A stretch of DNA of 64,000 nucleotides, taken from NCBI GenBank assembly GCA_022828595.1, contig JAKGHH010000008.1, positions 1,238,728 to 1,302,727 on the forward strand. The letters run 5' to 3'. The position numbers were made by a program, and so were the translations under genes. Below are positions 35,691-45,660 of this stretch, piece after piece (position 1 is the first letter of the stretch; each line of letters begins with the position of its first letter). The notes beneath the pieces are model-generated. The model made no database searches. It had not been told where the DNA came from and saw nothing but the letters and a program-made list of their open reading frames with translations. Origin of the DNA: Nelumbo lutea (lineage: Eukaryota; Streptophyta; Magnoliopsida; Proteales; Nelumbonaceae).

Positions 35691-35810
35691 AACAAAACAA
35701 AAAGATAATGGTGAGTGAGAAGAAGCAAGTTGAAGGACATTTTTATCTTTTTTCTTCATGCCACTTAACACGCCGGTATTAAATCATCGCAAAAATAAAA
35801 ATTGGGGTAT

Positions 35811-37090
35811 TAAATTGGCACTCAACCTGAGCCTAAAGTACAAGGAATTCACTTTCGCTCATTCAAGGACGGACGAAAGCATCCGTCCCAAGATTTTTAT
35901 TGGGCCAGCTGGATCTATTAATCCACGTCAGAATTGTTTGTCCCAATGCGTTTAAATGAGAAACGATTGGTTACGGCGTTTGTCTAACGACGTCAGGTTA
36001 GATCCAATTTGAATAACTCCAATTATTTTCAACTTTTACAGCTTATATCTATTTGGGTTTGAGTTATTTCCCAAAATCAAAAGGCAGAGAGAAGAGGGAG
36101 GCCGAACTTACTCCTCCCCATCACCATTGCAAAGCACATGAAAAGCACAACCATTTCCATAATATGAACCGGTTAGCTTTTATTTTTTTTTTGGTTTTAT
36201 TTTTTATTATCTTTTTTTTTTCATTATGGTTTTTGTTATGCCAATAAACCTTTTCATTTCTGCCAATAACCCCTTTGTCTAAGTTAGCTTTAAGCCTTTA
36301 AACAAAAAATCTTCTTTGTTCTGCCGATAACTTCATCAATGACCAGGTTTAATCTTTAACATGAATTGTTCTCTGCCGATAACTTCATCTATAACTTATA
36401 GAAAACAACTTTGTTTTTAATGCATGAAACTTTTTGTTTGTATCTCACCAATATATAAAGAAAAAGACAAGGGTAATATTTGGCTTGTTAACCTTATGTT
36501 AATGTGTTTCTTTCACATGTAGGGAGTTGTTAACGTATTAGATCTAAAACCATATTTCATCTTTCCTTTTTTTTTTTGCTTGATATTACATTGTTTTCAG
36601 AATGGTGAGATAGAGTTATTGGCGCAACAGAAATCAGAATGAAAAAATAGACAATAAAAAAATAAAACACAAAAATAAAAGCTAACCGGTTCGTATTACG
36701 GAAATGGTTGTGCTTCCTTTCTTGTTCTCTACATTAATGGTGAGACAAAGGAGATATTGGCGTAATAGAAACCAGTTCGTATTACGATAATGGTTGTGCT
36801 TTTCATATGCTCTGCAATGGTGATTGGGAGGAGTAAAGTCGGTGTCCCTCTTCTCTTTGCTTTTTAATTTTGAAAACAAAAAAAAAAACCTCAAACCCTA
36901 ATAGATGCAAGCCGTAAAAGTTGAAACACCACCATAACCAACAGTTCATTTCAATATTGGGACAAGCAACTCTGACGTGGATTAATAGATCCAGCTGGCC
37001 CAATAAAAATCTTGAGACGGATGCTTCGTCCGTCCTTGAATGAGCGAAAGTAAACTCAAGTACAAGATGCCCATCGGGTGTTGCCATTTA
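35811..37090. mobile_element. Long-inverted-repeat element, about 1.28 kb
   Basis: The left part (35811 to about 36180) and right part (about 36680-37090) are inverted copies over roughly 300-380 bp with indels. For example, TTTTTATTGGGCCAGCTGGA and TTAATCCACGTCAGA occur at 35896-35931, and their complements at 36975-37012. The block around AGCACAACCATT is present once on the left (about 36145) and twice on the right (about 36710 and 36790), so the right arm has an internal duplication. There is no transposase. Long arms suggest Mutator-type origin, but I could not confirm a target duplication. Confidence 0.78.
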
Positions 37091-38086
37091 GGGGGCAATT
37101 TGGTTATAAAATTTGTAGTTATGCATATGTGGATAATGGAAAATAAAACATGGGATTCCCTTTTTCTTTTTTAGTTGTCTTACTGTATATCTTTTTTTAG
37201 GGGAATAATCACTGCCAGTATAATATCACATTCAACAGCTCTTTTAATTCATCCAGCCACCAACTGGGCTTACTGTATAGTAGGATCTGTCTTTTGCTAA
37301 TTTCATATCTCACTTGTGATTGCTGCAACCATTTTACTTATTGTAACAAAATAAACTAGAAGGTGATCTATCATCCAGAAAACTCTTCTTTTATTTATTT
37401 ATTGTTACTAGTGAGAATACAAATTAACAATAATCGTCCCGAGTGTTGTTCAGAAAGCCGTCTGTGAGCTTAGCACACTTGAAACCTTTGAAGAATACCA
37501 TTACAATCAACCGGTAGTAACAGATGAGCAGTAGTATATTCATGTTTCAGATCAGAGGAAACGAAATTAACAGAATTTTGAACAAATCTAAAGATTGAAG
37601 ATTGAACCCTGGAATGAAGGGGATAAAAAGTAATCAAGTTTTAAACTTTTTAATATGCTACGCTTATTGTTATTCATCGATCCTTTTCTACCTGTGCAAT
37701 TATTATTGTTTTTGGCACTAATCTGATAAATCAAGGTGACAAGCAACACATGTTAATGGAATCTTCAGTCAGAATCGTACAAAACAAATTGCATATGTTA
37801 TTCAAAGTTGAAACATTAGGTGTGGCTCAGAGACCAACTGTGGGTTACATCATTCTTACATCAAACTTCCAAGATTACATCTTACATCTCCATTTCATCA
37901 TTCTCTCCTCTTCCGATGATTGTTTTGCACCGATTGTGACCCAAAAATCCTAACTAAAATTCCCTATTTTGCTTTACTTGAAACAAAGCACAAATCTTCG
38001 TAAAAGGAGACTTCTTTACGCCAACATAAATGGAAGAAAATCCTAAGTTGTGGATTTTTAATTTATACAAACCATGTGCTAATGAT
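37091..38086. other. Spacer, 3' side of the SAUR gene at 38.1 kb
   Basis: AT-rich, with no recognisable gene or element. The part nearest 38086 is presumably the SAUR 3' UTR (minus strand). Confidence 0.35.
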
Positions 38087-38684
38087 CTATTCTTCTACGG
38101 TCGACGGTGTTTCCTCTGCAAAATCACAGCTTGTATTACGGTTAGTAAAATTTTAGAAATGAAAAAATAAATAAATAAATAAACAAACAAACAGAAAGGT
38201 TTGACCACATACCAGCAGCATTATTGTGATCATCAGCATCAGGGTGTTCCTTATGGTAGTTGTCCATGCAATTAAGGAGATACTTGAAAGTCTCGATCTC
38301 GCAGGGAATAGTGAGACCGCCCTTGTGTTCAAACCCAAACTCCTCCTCAACCTTCTCCAATAACACCTTGAAGACAGGGAGGGTGAGATAGGTGGTGGGG
38401 ATGATGAACCTCCGAAGCTCTGGTCCGACATATACCGCCAGATAGCCTTTGGGAACGCCAAGCGGTGGTGACTCAGGGCAAGGGCTATGGCAACTCTCTT
38501 CATCGGAATCGCAGATTGTGTAATTTGTGACGTCAGGGGAGATGCCCCCTCGACTTTTATTGTCGGAGGGAGACCCACTGTTTCCCCTGTGGCTCAAGGT
38601 GATTGACTGCCATTTCTGGATTATTTCCTTCAATCGAACTATTTGTCTGATCCCGGTCACTTTGCCAGCCTCGTAGTCACTCAT
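38087..38684 (-). CDS. SAUR: SAUR family auxin-responsive protein, two exons
   Basis: Exon 1 (38684-38213) and a tiny exon 2 (38115-38087) join through a GT-AG intron (donor GGTATGTGG, acceptor TTTTGCAG) to give 166 residues ending in a Glu-Glu-Thr-Pro-Ser-Thr-Val-Glu-Glu tail. The N-terminus has [14 protein letters not shown], then a Ser/Gly-rich linker and an acidic DSDEES stretch. The SAUR core spans about residues 77-142: [49 protein letters not shown], ending YLLNCMDN. Without splicing the frame would run into an AT-rich hydrophobic tail, so splicing is the better model. It belongs to the intron-containing SAURs with long N-termini and is not close to the SAUR at 14.6 kb. A role in auxin-regulated growth is inferred from family. 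Confidence 0.9.
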
Positions 38685-39690
38685 TGTGGTGATGAGAAGA
38701 CACGAGACACGACAGAGAATCGGGGAACGTTACTTTATTTTATTGTCACAAATTCTGATAATAATAATAATACTGATTTACCCGAGGTTGAATTTCGACC
38801 GTCCTACTCCTGACTCCGCCTGTCTCATCACAACTTCTAAGGTTCCACCACAAATATTACCAAATTTATTAGTATCAACTATCAAATAATGTTGAACATC
38901 TAATCCTTCACCAAATAAGAGAAAATAATTTTGAACGTGTCTTCCCCTGTTATTATTATTTTTGTATGTAGGATTCCTACAGATTACGGACACTAATCAG
39001 AACGGGATCACAGAATATATATTTCATATGTTAGTTGGTGGGAACTGGTAAGAAAGATGGGCTACGACCACGAGAATAGATGGGTTCAGGCACAGTTAAA
39101 ACTCAAAAGTAACAACCTAAAATCATAGATCAGTTTGAAATTTGAACATTCTGAAAAAGCCATTATTTTTGTAGAAGAGGAAGATACAATTAAAAGGAGC
39201 GAGGCCAGGCCACATCCCAACAATCAGAACGGACAATAGCTGTCAGATCAGCCCAAAATCTGGACCTTTCTTCAGACGTGAGATTTCCGGTTTTTGCCTA
39301 AAAAAAGCCATTCCGGAGGATCCAACCATTCATAGCTAAATAATTCTATGAATTCAATGATACAGGATTTCACCTAATTAGTCTTAATTACCACTAGTCG
39401 TCTACAGTTTTATTCGTAACATTGGGCTGGTTATAATCGCCATGTCAATTCCCACTATAGTCTATAGTCCGGTTCCGTTAGAGGATTGGGTCACTGGGAC
39501 GAACACAACAATGGGGAAGAGGAATAGAAAAATAGCAAATAAAGAAAAACGATTGGGCAAATACTATAAGATTCAAGCACACGACAAGACTTGAAAGAAA
39601 TGAAAGGGAAAGAGAGAAGAAAGGGAGAAAGAATAAATAAGATACAGAACTGATCAATGTATGAAACTCAAAGGAAGCAAAGATTAGAAC
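38685..39690. other. Upstream region of the two-exon SAUR gene
   Basis: On the minus strand an AATAAAATAAAG stretch near 38730-38741 could serve as TATA for a short leader. I see no auxin-response-element cluster I would defend. The rest has no coding signal. Confidence 0.35.
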
Positions 39691-39695
39691 CATAT

Positions 39696-40150
39696 ACCTG
39701 GTTAGGCAGTGGATGTGAGTCCATTAGTTACGACAGCGGTGAAACTCCATTAGAGAAGAGCTCCGGAGGTTGGTGGTGCAGGGGCGAGCTCTTGTGATTC
39801 CGAGATGGAGATACAAAGAGACGGAGGGGAGGGGAGAGAGAGAGAAATAAGGCAAAACAGATCTCATCAAACCAAAATTGGATATAATATGTTTTATACG
39901 ATAAATCAGTACCGAAGAAATTCTCTCTTCTCGGCAATGCCGATGGATTCGGGGAGGAGAATTAATGCAAAACACGGTAGACGGTAGAGAGAAGAAGAAG
40001 AAGAAGAATATCTCCTCCAAAAAAGGGGGGAAATTGTAACAAGGATGCCACAGTTGGCAGGCAGGATGGGAAATAGGAAGGAATGAAGAGCGAGGGGAAA
40101 AGCCCAAAGTAAATAGCTTAAGCTCTGCTGCCCGCCCGTGTTTATGGCGA
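39696..40150 (-). other. Possible first exon or leader of an unidentified minus-strand transcript
   Basis: On the minus strand a CT-rich, leader-like stretch (about 39960-39820) is followed by ATGGACTCACATCCACTG near 39720 and, nine codons later, by a donor-like CAG|GTATATGG at about 39696. That is a typical plant first-exon layout, but I found no downstream exon with coding character before the SAUR gene, so the gene cannot be named and may be non-coding or truncated. Confidence 0.3.
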
Positions 40151-41918
40151 GAGATGGTGTCTAACACTAACATAAATCGAATGTCGCACTCATTTCGTTT
40201 CGTGGATCGTGGACTCGTGGTACGCGAAATCGGATCTGCTCCCCACTTGATGTTCTCAATGTACCTCCGGATTCGCTATTTTCTGATATTTCCGAATTCC
40301 GAGACTGGATCTGTTCCCAATAAAACACCCTTCCTGCATGATCAGATACGATGGGGCTCACGTCATAGAATAGACTGTGGATCCCAATTTCATGGTGAGA
40401 TGTGTGAAGAAGGATTGGGAGCATATCACAACTCTGTTTCTATGGAGGCCATAACACAAATCTATATCTATACGGAATACATCACATAGTTGTGATTGTA
40501 ATGAATAAATAAAGTGATTAATGAAGAATGTATGACGAGGATAGAAGATACCAATCCGACTGATGTTGCTCCTTCATAAATTTGTTTTTCCCCCCTCAAA
40601 GCAATTTATAAAGTAAAAAACCGTCGATTCCACTCGATTGCATGCATGTGCTGAGCATGAATGTATAAAAGCTTTTTTTACTTCATCGACAATCAGTTAC
40701 CTTCTTTTTTTTTTTTTTTTTTTTTTTACTTCTTATTACGAAATAAATAGAAGAAACGGTTGTGTTATTAAGGATTTATATAATACTAATATAAACACAT
40801 TGAGTGGCTGAACAGGAGACAGATCAGAATCAGATAGATAGTGGGGAAAGAAAGAGTGAGATTGATAGAAGAAGTTAAATTTATAATGGTGGTCTGGACG
40901 TGACGCCAAGGCAAGATTTAAGGGAGAGGAGCGGGGTAGAGAGGTATAATTTGTTTAGCTGCTCTTTATTTTTTATTGATAAGGTATTCATTTAATATAA
41001 TTGTATATTATATATTATATTTTATAATTGGTGCCTTGTCTTTGTTATAAGTTGTTGCAGCGTTTCATGGGAAAACATAGAGCACGGGAGTGACATTAAT
41101 TTTTTTTTTTAAGAAAAAATTAATTTAATTTATAACATAAAAGCATGTATAGATTCTTATTCTTTAGGTGAAAGCATTGTTGGCATAAAAGCCTAAAACT
41201 GTGGACTGTGGGGGATATATGAAGCAACAGCTAAACTACCGGGCGTTTCAATTAAGCTTTTTAGAACTTGTTTTTTAATTAATAATAAAAACATAGGCAT
41301 GATATCTTCAGATCTTTTATTTATTTATTTGTTATTTATTTATTTTTTAATTCTAAAACCGTAATCATTATTTGTCAACAAATGGCAGGCCTCCCCATAA
41401 ACATGCAGACCAGCTGGGCCTGGGCTGGAACTGTTGGTGCGAGTGGAATGCCCAACACAGTTTCTTAACTATATATTACTTTGCTTGGTTTTATATATAC
41501 TAAAAAAAATAATAGACAAAGAGACCTGTACTGATTAGGGGTGCAATTTGGGTGGGCTCGAGCCCGGGGCGCCAACTCGAGTTGCGACCCTAGCATTAAA
41601 GATTTGATTGTTAAAATGCCCATCTCTCTCTCTCTCTCTCTCTTCTATGTTTAAGCCAAGGGTTAAAACAAAATCCAAAGGTTTTAAATGTCGGAAAGAA
41701 TGTTTTTTCAAAAATTTATTTATCATTATGAACTAATATAATATTAGCCATGGATAAAAGAATTATAAAAACTTTAGAAAAATATCAAAACAACCATCAG
41801 GTTTTGATGCTTGTTTAATTACTACATAAAGCCGAAATTTCCAATTTTACAGTGGTCTGGTCTCATATCAAAACAATCATCCCAAAATTTTAGCCCCATT
41901 TATTTTTTTTTTATTTTC

Positions 41919-41949
<31 letters not shown>

Positions 41950-42100
41950 ATAGTTTGTATTTTGCTTTTGTTAATTGTAGTTTAACTTTTACTTACAAAA
42001 AAAAAAACTAATCTCAGTTAGGATCACTGGTAGAAAAGCCATGCATATGCATAGTTGCATACATATACGAGGAACGAAATCACAAAAAAAAAAAAAAAAA
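40151..42100. other. Spacer with simple repeats
   Basis: No supportable gene. Long T run at about 40707-40727, TC runs at 41622-41643 and about 41920-41948. A short GGGTGCAATTTGGGTGGGCTCGAGCCCGG patch near 41539-41567 looks like a fragment of a GGCCCG-rich hAT end. Confidence 0.4.
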
Positions 42101-43095
42101 AAACAAGCAAAGAAGCCCATAACCCTCGGCTATAGATCCAGCATTTGGACAGGTTACATGGAAGAAGTAGTTCAACAAGCATTCCCTGTGTAAAAGCAGA
42201 AGTATGTCGCCGTCTCCGATGAAGCAAGGTAGATATGCCTGGTGTCTTAGACGCTATTAAGAGGCAGAGACTATAGAACATGCATTTATCTATGACTTGT
42301 CCATATTCATGCTCATGGGTGGTGTGATTTGGTAGCTTGATGGGATTACGCTTGGATGCCTTGTGAAGGGCCCGCTGCAAAATAGCAATCGAGTGAAAGG
42401 ATCAAGGATGTGGATATCTACCTATACTAGTATTACCAATGCTCATTCACAGACACACATTGAAGAATTAGGAAGCTCATATTGCTACAGCTAATACTGA
42501 TGTCACACACCCTAGCTATAACAGCTTCTATACCTACCTTTTGGACAAGGCCTCCTCCTAACTCCTAAGTCCTAACTGGGTGAAAGTAAATAAATTTTGA
42601 TCCATCTCATGACTTATTTACCTTCTGATGTGATTCGAAATCATTTTGGTGATTTGTTATTTTTCATAGCGTGTAAGCTTCCTAAAAGATTTGCAATTGA
42701 AACTGAAGCTCCGGCTATTAAATTTAGTTTGGAATTGCAGTTTTCAGAGATAGAGATGCTTTAGTTTAAACATTACATTACTTGAGCTATGTCGGAGAAG
42801 GAGAATCACAATCCTCCTTGCCAACTGCGTTAAACTTTAGCCGATTCTACTTTCGTATTTGCTCCTACATACATCACCAAACAAAGCGGCCCGCCCATTG
42901 TTTAGCACGCTATCAACCCCTTCCTGTATCTTCTTCTGTTTTTACTTGGCCCTCAACTCCAGCCTCTTTGGAGGCTTGTATTGCTGATGATTTATTCATG
43001 ACTTCTTTAAGAAACAGAGAAAGAGAGAGACATCTATGACAGGCAAGGCAAAGAAACACGAAAAAACAGAAAAAAAAAAAAAAAAAAAAACAAAC
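42100..43095 (+). mobile_element. L1-type LINE remnant (zinc-binding RT and RNase H-like domains) with poly-A tail
   Basis: On the plus strand 42190-42370 reads, across two frames, a zf-RVT domain: a VCRR start, an EAETIEHAFI-type block, and a GSLMGLRLDAL-like end. At 42670-42770 KLPKRFAIETEAPAIKFSLE matches an RNase H helix. At 42855-43010 a block with RPAHCLARY and SLEACIADDLF matches the RNase H C-terminus. A 20-plus A run at about 43070-43090 closes the element. Stops and frameshifts abound. Confidence 0.6.
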
Positions 43096-43146
43096 ATACA
43101 AACTGCTTACAGACGATCACAAAAAAAAAAATCTATGACTTCTTAA

Positions 43147-43264
43147 GGCTCATTTTGAAAGGAGTACGGATGCAAATTTATAGGGTACAAAACCTTGAAC
43201 TTTGTATTATTTTATATATATTTAAACTGTATATATATGTATTTGTACTCTTTCCAAACTGAGC
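43147..43264. mobile_element. GGAGTAC-family foldback MITE
   Basis: About 30 bp inverted ends: GGCTCATTTTGAAAGGAGTA on the left faces TACTCTTTCCAAACTGAGC on the right, with TTAA on both flanks (43143-43146 and 43265-43268). Related copies lie near 24671-24773 and 22855-22960. Confidence 0.72.
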
Positions 43265-43639
43265 TTAATGAATAAATTTCACCTCATCATGCTTAAATAC
43301 ACCCACACACAAAAAAAAAAAATAGAGAACAAGCAAATATATTTTTAGGAATCAAGGTGAACTTGGAAAAGAGAAATTAGTAATTTAGGAATTAAAAATA
43401 TGTCAAAAGAAACCCTCAGCAGTGATTTGTGTAACGTGGTTTTTATCTTTTATAATTGAGAGATTTGGTAATGTGGTTGGTATTTGAAAGAAAAACACTC
43501 TAACACCCATCCACCCCACTGAACCAAAACAAGGGAGAAGTATATGAAACAAAGAGAGGGATCCCTCGCCTTCCATTATGCATAACCTCACCTGTAAATT
43601 AAATCTTATAATTTTTTGTAACTATACCCTGTATATTTA

Positions 43640-43750
43640 GGCTATGTTTGGTTTGAAGGAAAAGGTAGGTAATTCTATATAAAGTTTGCAAAAATTTTCT
43701 TACCTTTTCCTTGTTTTCCCTACTTTTTTTCCTTCAAACCAAATACAGTT
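43640..43750. mobile_element. Tourist-like MITE, copy B
   Basis: A 111 bp foldback. GGCTATGTTTGGTTTGAAGG on the left faces CCTTCAAACCAAATACAGTT on the right, with TTA on each side (43637-43639 and 43751-43753), the usual PIF/Harbinger-type duplication. Confidence 0.75.
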
Positions 43751-43759
43751 TTAGAAAAC

Positions 43760-44889
43760 TACTTATATATATATATATATTGTTCACCTTTCAAGTTAAG
43801 TCATACAGATGAATTGTAAAAGACCCAAATGTTTCATTAAATTTTCAAAATAGGTCATTTCTTATTCTTCTCTTCACGGTGGTATTTTCACAATAATAAT
43901 GGAGGCCCACTTAAATAATAACAAAAAAGGCTTCAGGGACGGTGGTCCCGGTGAGGATGAGCAAAAGAAAATGACAATGTAATGAGCTAGCCTTTTCGTT
44001 CTTTTAGGTTTTTCTCTTCTAAAAATTAATCAAAATTGTTATCTCCCCATTTTCTCCACTTCTCTTCCATTTCCTTTTCGTTTTCATTTTCCCCCACTCT
44101 CCATTGCTACGATAATCAAATCATAAACCGTGCATTGTCCACTGTCGGAATAAACTCCACTTGCATTGAAGTGAGCCACTGTCACCAATTGCGTCTCCAT
44201 TGTTACCATCAACCACCGAACACCTTCTCTTACTTCCTCCTCCCTCTTCATTTCTACCGCCGAACGGAGGTCACCCTCTACACCTCTTATTTGGCTGTAT
44301 GAATCCAGGTTTTTATTTGAAAAATGAATTGCGTATTTTCAAAAAAAAAAAAAAAACTATCTAGTATATATACATCTTGAGTCTTGACCTACCTAAGCCA
44401 TTATAAATTGATCCACATGGCTGCAAAGAAACCAAGAGAAGGAAAACAATAATATAGTAGTAGACACGCAGCGTGAGGCCGAAGTCTGACGTGTGCTACC
44501 TTTGAAGGAAACAAGGTCGTAAGTCGCAATTGACGGAAAGTCAGATGTTCCATCACCACTTAATCTGAAGCTATATTTCCAAAATCCAGATATCAAAAAG
44601 TTCAAAGATAGAGATCGACCACATGTTCACTACCATCGATCGAGGCGTCCGGATTGAAAAAGGGGGAGGGAGAATAAATATAGAGGGTAGGTGGGAGGGC
44701 CGAGGGATGAACCATTGGCATTGGGGTGGCCCGTGGCCGGGTGGGGAGTGGGGCGAGGGAGAAATATACATGGAAGAGTTTAATTCAAGCGGGGATTTCT
44801 GGGGCATAGGGGGGCCATGGCTCCCCCTGGCTCCGCCCCTACATCTCATTTATGTTAGGGGGGCATTTATGTCAAAAGCTACCGATAGG
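43760..44889. other. Spacer
   Basis: No recognisable gene. It contains TA runs at about 43763-43779, a poly-A run at 44341-44356 and a G-rich block at about 44650-44880 with open frames on both strands but no family signature. Confidence 0.35.
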
Positions 44890-45260
44890 CGGTAGCCTTC
44901 AAGTTCAAGCTGAATGGTGGGCATTACTGCTTGAACACCTCCAGAAAAAATCGATAGCTGTCATTTCTGACTCGATGAGTGTATTGTGAATAGTTTCTAT
45001 GGAAACGAAGATATGGACTGGCCTATCAAGCCTTTATATGAGGAAATCGGCAACCTCATTCCTTTTTGTTTTTATTTTACCCAGATTTAACTACATTAAC
45101 AGATCGTGTAATGAGGCTGCCCATGATCTAGCTTATTCTGCCTGTAAATATAACAAAATAGTCTGCATGTATAACAGTATAACAGACACTCTATGTACCC
45201 TTTTGCTACATCTAATGAATGATATCTCTCTGGAGGTTTCTTTTGGCAAAAAAAAAATAA
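44890..45260 (+). mobile_element. LINE RNase H-like remnant with A-rich tail
   Basis: The plus strand reads AEWWALLLEHLQKKSIAVIS then DSMSVL, an RNase H helix and the Asp-containing strand. After a stop it continues to FNYINRSCNEAAHDLAYSAC, the conserved N-E-A-A-H/D-x-L-A end of plant LINE RNase H. An A-rich run at 45248-45260 follows. The first half of the domain and all upstream LINE sequence are absent. Confidence 0.7.
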
Positions 45261-45441
45261 GGGTGCCATAAACCAAACACTCGGAAATGTTAGTGTGGTC
45301 ATCACTTTTTGAGTACCAATAAGTTTATTGCTCCCATATCCCAAACTGACAAAGTTTTCTCATTCGCATCTTAAATTAGAAAATAACTTCAGGGAAAATA
45401 GTGACAGTTTTTAACTGAATCAGAATTGGGGGGTAATCTTG

Positions 45442-45633
45442 TTACTCCTCTGCAACAACACTGATCTCGCCTTTATCTAGCATGTCATAAAATGCTCTTA
45501 CTTTCCTCTGTTCATTTCAGTGATGCATTTTCCACATCCCACCTGCGTGCAAGCCAAGTGTGATTCCAATGCAGATCTCCTTCACCACACTTGGTCCTTT
45601 CAAAGTAGCATGAGCAATCTTGTGGGCAGCCAT
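45442..45633 (-). pseudogene. COX5C: Cytochrome c oxidase subunit 5C with an in-frame stop (possible pseudogene)
   Basis: The minus strand starts MAAHKIAHATLKGPSVVKEI and ends KGEISVVAEE, the well-known 63-residue nuclear-encoded subunit 5C of mitochondrial complex IV, at the family's usual length. One codon is wrong: codon 39 is TGA (45517-45519) where the family has Trp in the MHHWNEQRK block. No other lesion is visible. A CAG acceptor (45658-45660) 24 bases upstream of the ATG fits the leader intron known in plant COX5C genes, so this does not look like a retrocopy. The predicted product of 38 residues would keep the N-terminal part and single membrane segment but lose the C-terminus. It is either a recently killed duplicate or carries a sequence error. 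Confidence 0.9.
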
Positions 45634-45660
45634 TTCTGGATTGCAAGATTATACTCCCTG

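Noticed and set aside
36053..36247. Frames inside the long inverted repeat
   Set aside because: They occur at equivalent places in both arms and end in poly-T-derived Phe runs; no protein family.
40154..40489. Plus and minus open frames at 40.2-40.5 kb
   Set aside because: Both strands are open by composition; no motif or splice support.
42024..42380. 118-codon minus-strand frame
   Set aside because: The plus strand reads a LINE zinc-binding domain here; the minus frame is its shadow and begins in a poly-A-derived Phe run.
44571..44895. Overlapping frames on both strands in the G-rich block
   Set aside because: Open by base composition; Gly/Pro-rich low-complexity translation with no family.
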